A stretch of 40,105 nucleotides of DNA from positions 1 through 40,105 of the forward strand of contig JAQUUD010000001.1 in assembly GCA_028694075.1 (NCBI GenBank), written 5' to 3'. The notes under the pieces are model-generated. The model saw only the letters and a program-made list of their open reading frames with translations. It made no database searches and was not told the origin of the DNA. Positions 39,362-40,105 of this stretch are shown here, piece after piece. The stretch is from Clostridia bacterium. GTDB taxonomy: Bacteria > Bacillota > Clostridia > Christensenellales > UBA1242. The position numbers were made by a program, and so were the translations under genes. Each line of letters starts with the position of its first letter. Position 1 is the first letter of the stretch.

Positions 39362-40105
39362 TTAAAGTGTGAGAATTTCTACGCCGAGTTTTGTAACAAA
39401 AACTGTGTTTTCATAATGCGCTGAGGGCAAGCCATCTTTTGTTTTTATTGTCCAGCCATCTCGTTCCATATATATTTCCTTTTGCCCCATATTTATCATT
39501 GGTTCGATTGCTAAGAAAATGTTTTCAGGAATGATTATACCGTCAGTTGCTTTTCCATAGTTTGGGATATCCGGTGCCTCGTGCAGTTTTTTGCCTATGC
39601 CGTGTCCGATTAATTCCCTAACCACACTGGAACCATTTCTTTCGGCGTGTTTTTGTATTGCCTCTGAAACGCAACCCAGTCTTTCACCAATTTTGAGTGC
39701 TTCAATTCCTTTAAAAAAACATTGCTCAGTTACATCAATCAGTTTTTGTTTTTCTTCCGATATGTTGCCAACTGGAAACGTTCTTGCGGCATCACCGTGA
39801 TAACCTTTAAAGTTTGCACCTACGTCGAACCCTACAATGTCGCCCTCTTTTAAAATTATTTTATCAGATGGAATGCCGTGAACAACACTTTCATTCAGCG
39901 AGATGCAAGCACTTCCGGGAAAGCCATTATAATTTAAAAATGACGGTTTTGCGCCACTGTCTATTATAAACATTTTTATCTGTTTGTCAAGAAACATCGT
40001 GGAAATGCCCGGTTTTATCAGATTTTTAGCGAAATTCAAAGCATTTTTTGTAATCTCGCCGGCTTTTCTCATCATTGCAATGTCATAATCAGTTTTTGCT
40101 ATCAA
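39362..40105 (-). CDS. map: Type I methionine aminopeptidase, start at window edge
   Basis: A 247-residue enzyme that removes the initiator Met from nascent proteins. The metal ligands are all seen: Asp in VGFDVGANFKGYHGDAART (two Asp), His in ELIGHGIGKKLHEAPDIPN, Glu in FLAIEPMINMGQ, and Glu in SAHYENTVFV. VHGIPSDKIIL supplies the conserved active-site His. The first codon in the window is TTG at 40103-40105, giving a chain of usual MetAP length that begins (M)IAKTDYDIAMMRKAGE. A TTG start is therefore plausible, but the ribosome binding site would lie outside, so the gene could extend further. It is the first gene here of the operon; secY and adk would be expected beyond the edge. Confidence 0.95.
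   Translation of the reverse strand: MIAKTDYDIAMMRKAGEITKNALNFAKNLIKPGISTMFLDKQIKMFIIDSGAKPSFLNYNGFPGSACISLNESVVHGIPSDKIILKEGDIVGFDVGANFKGYHGDAARTFPVGNISEEKQKLIDVTEQCFFKGIEALKIGERLGCVSEAIQKHAERNGSSVVRELIGHGIGKKLHEAPDIPNYGKATDGIIIPENIFLAIEPMINMGQKEIYMERDGWTIKTKDGLPSAHYENTVFVTKLGVEILTL

Overview
The window looks like a chromosomal segment of a low-GC, endospore-forming member of the Clostridia, probably an uncultured gut-type lineage. The evidence is the sporulation and germination genes (sleB-ypeB, spoIIR, a SipL-type SPOCS/LysM protein, veg), a type A RNase P RNA, AGGAGG-type ribosome binding sites, and the secY-side ribosomal gene order map-infA-rpmJ-rpsM-rpsK-rpsD-rpoA-rplQ. Most genes lie on the minus strand. 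I see no transposase, integrase, phage gene or CRISPR array.

Layout. 1-5 kb: tex, RNase P RNA, a large G/A-rich tandem array, and rnhA abutting tRNA-Trp. 5-10 kb: an MscS channel, a membrane-bound class III nucleotide cyclase, a small helical protein, and a Rho-like protein that has lost its P-loop. 10-16 kb: a second array, then sleB-ypeB with a sigma-G-like promoter, spoIIR, sipL with a sigma-E-like promoter, and veg. 16-19 kb: a zinc-ribbon/acidic protein, a propeller-type lipoprotein and a DUF4116-like protein. 19-25 kb: two paralogous exported proteins with a SipW-type N-terminus and a DUF6273-like C-terminus, flanking a nifU-nifS Fe-S pair. 25-32 kb: hpf, a third array, clpC, an amidohydrolase, acpS, recX and a one-domain YigZ/IMPACT protein. 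32-35 kb (plus strand): an IscU-like scaffold with its GGGtGRT partner, then two unrecognised paralogs, the first apparently leaderless. 35-40 kb: an intergenic region with terminators and a possible ncRNA, then the ribosomal operon.

The most unusual content is non-coding. First, four intergenic elements of 94-107 bp (6112-6218, 10283-10386, 13643-13743, 21410-21503), plus a probable fifth cut by the left edge, share one architecture: an outer stem of 12-14 bp enclosing exactly three hairpins that close onto a four-way junction. All 16 stems are perfectly paired, yet the primary sequences do not align. This is an architecture-conserved, sequence-divergent family that I do not recognise. Second, a family of G/A-rich tandem arrays built from words such as GCGAGCGGGCG and TCAAACGGACAA occurs at several intergenic sites, nearly always with the G-rich strand on the plus strand, opposite to most genes. 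One array runs directly into one of the four-stem elements.

Two genes (rnhA and the gene at 33898) appear to give messages that begin at or next to the AUG, which suggests leaderless translation is used. Functional assignments rest on motifs read by eye; no database search was possible.
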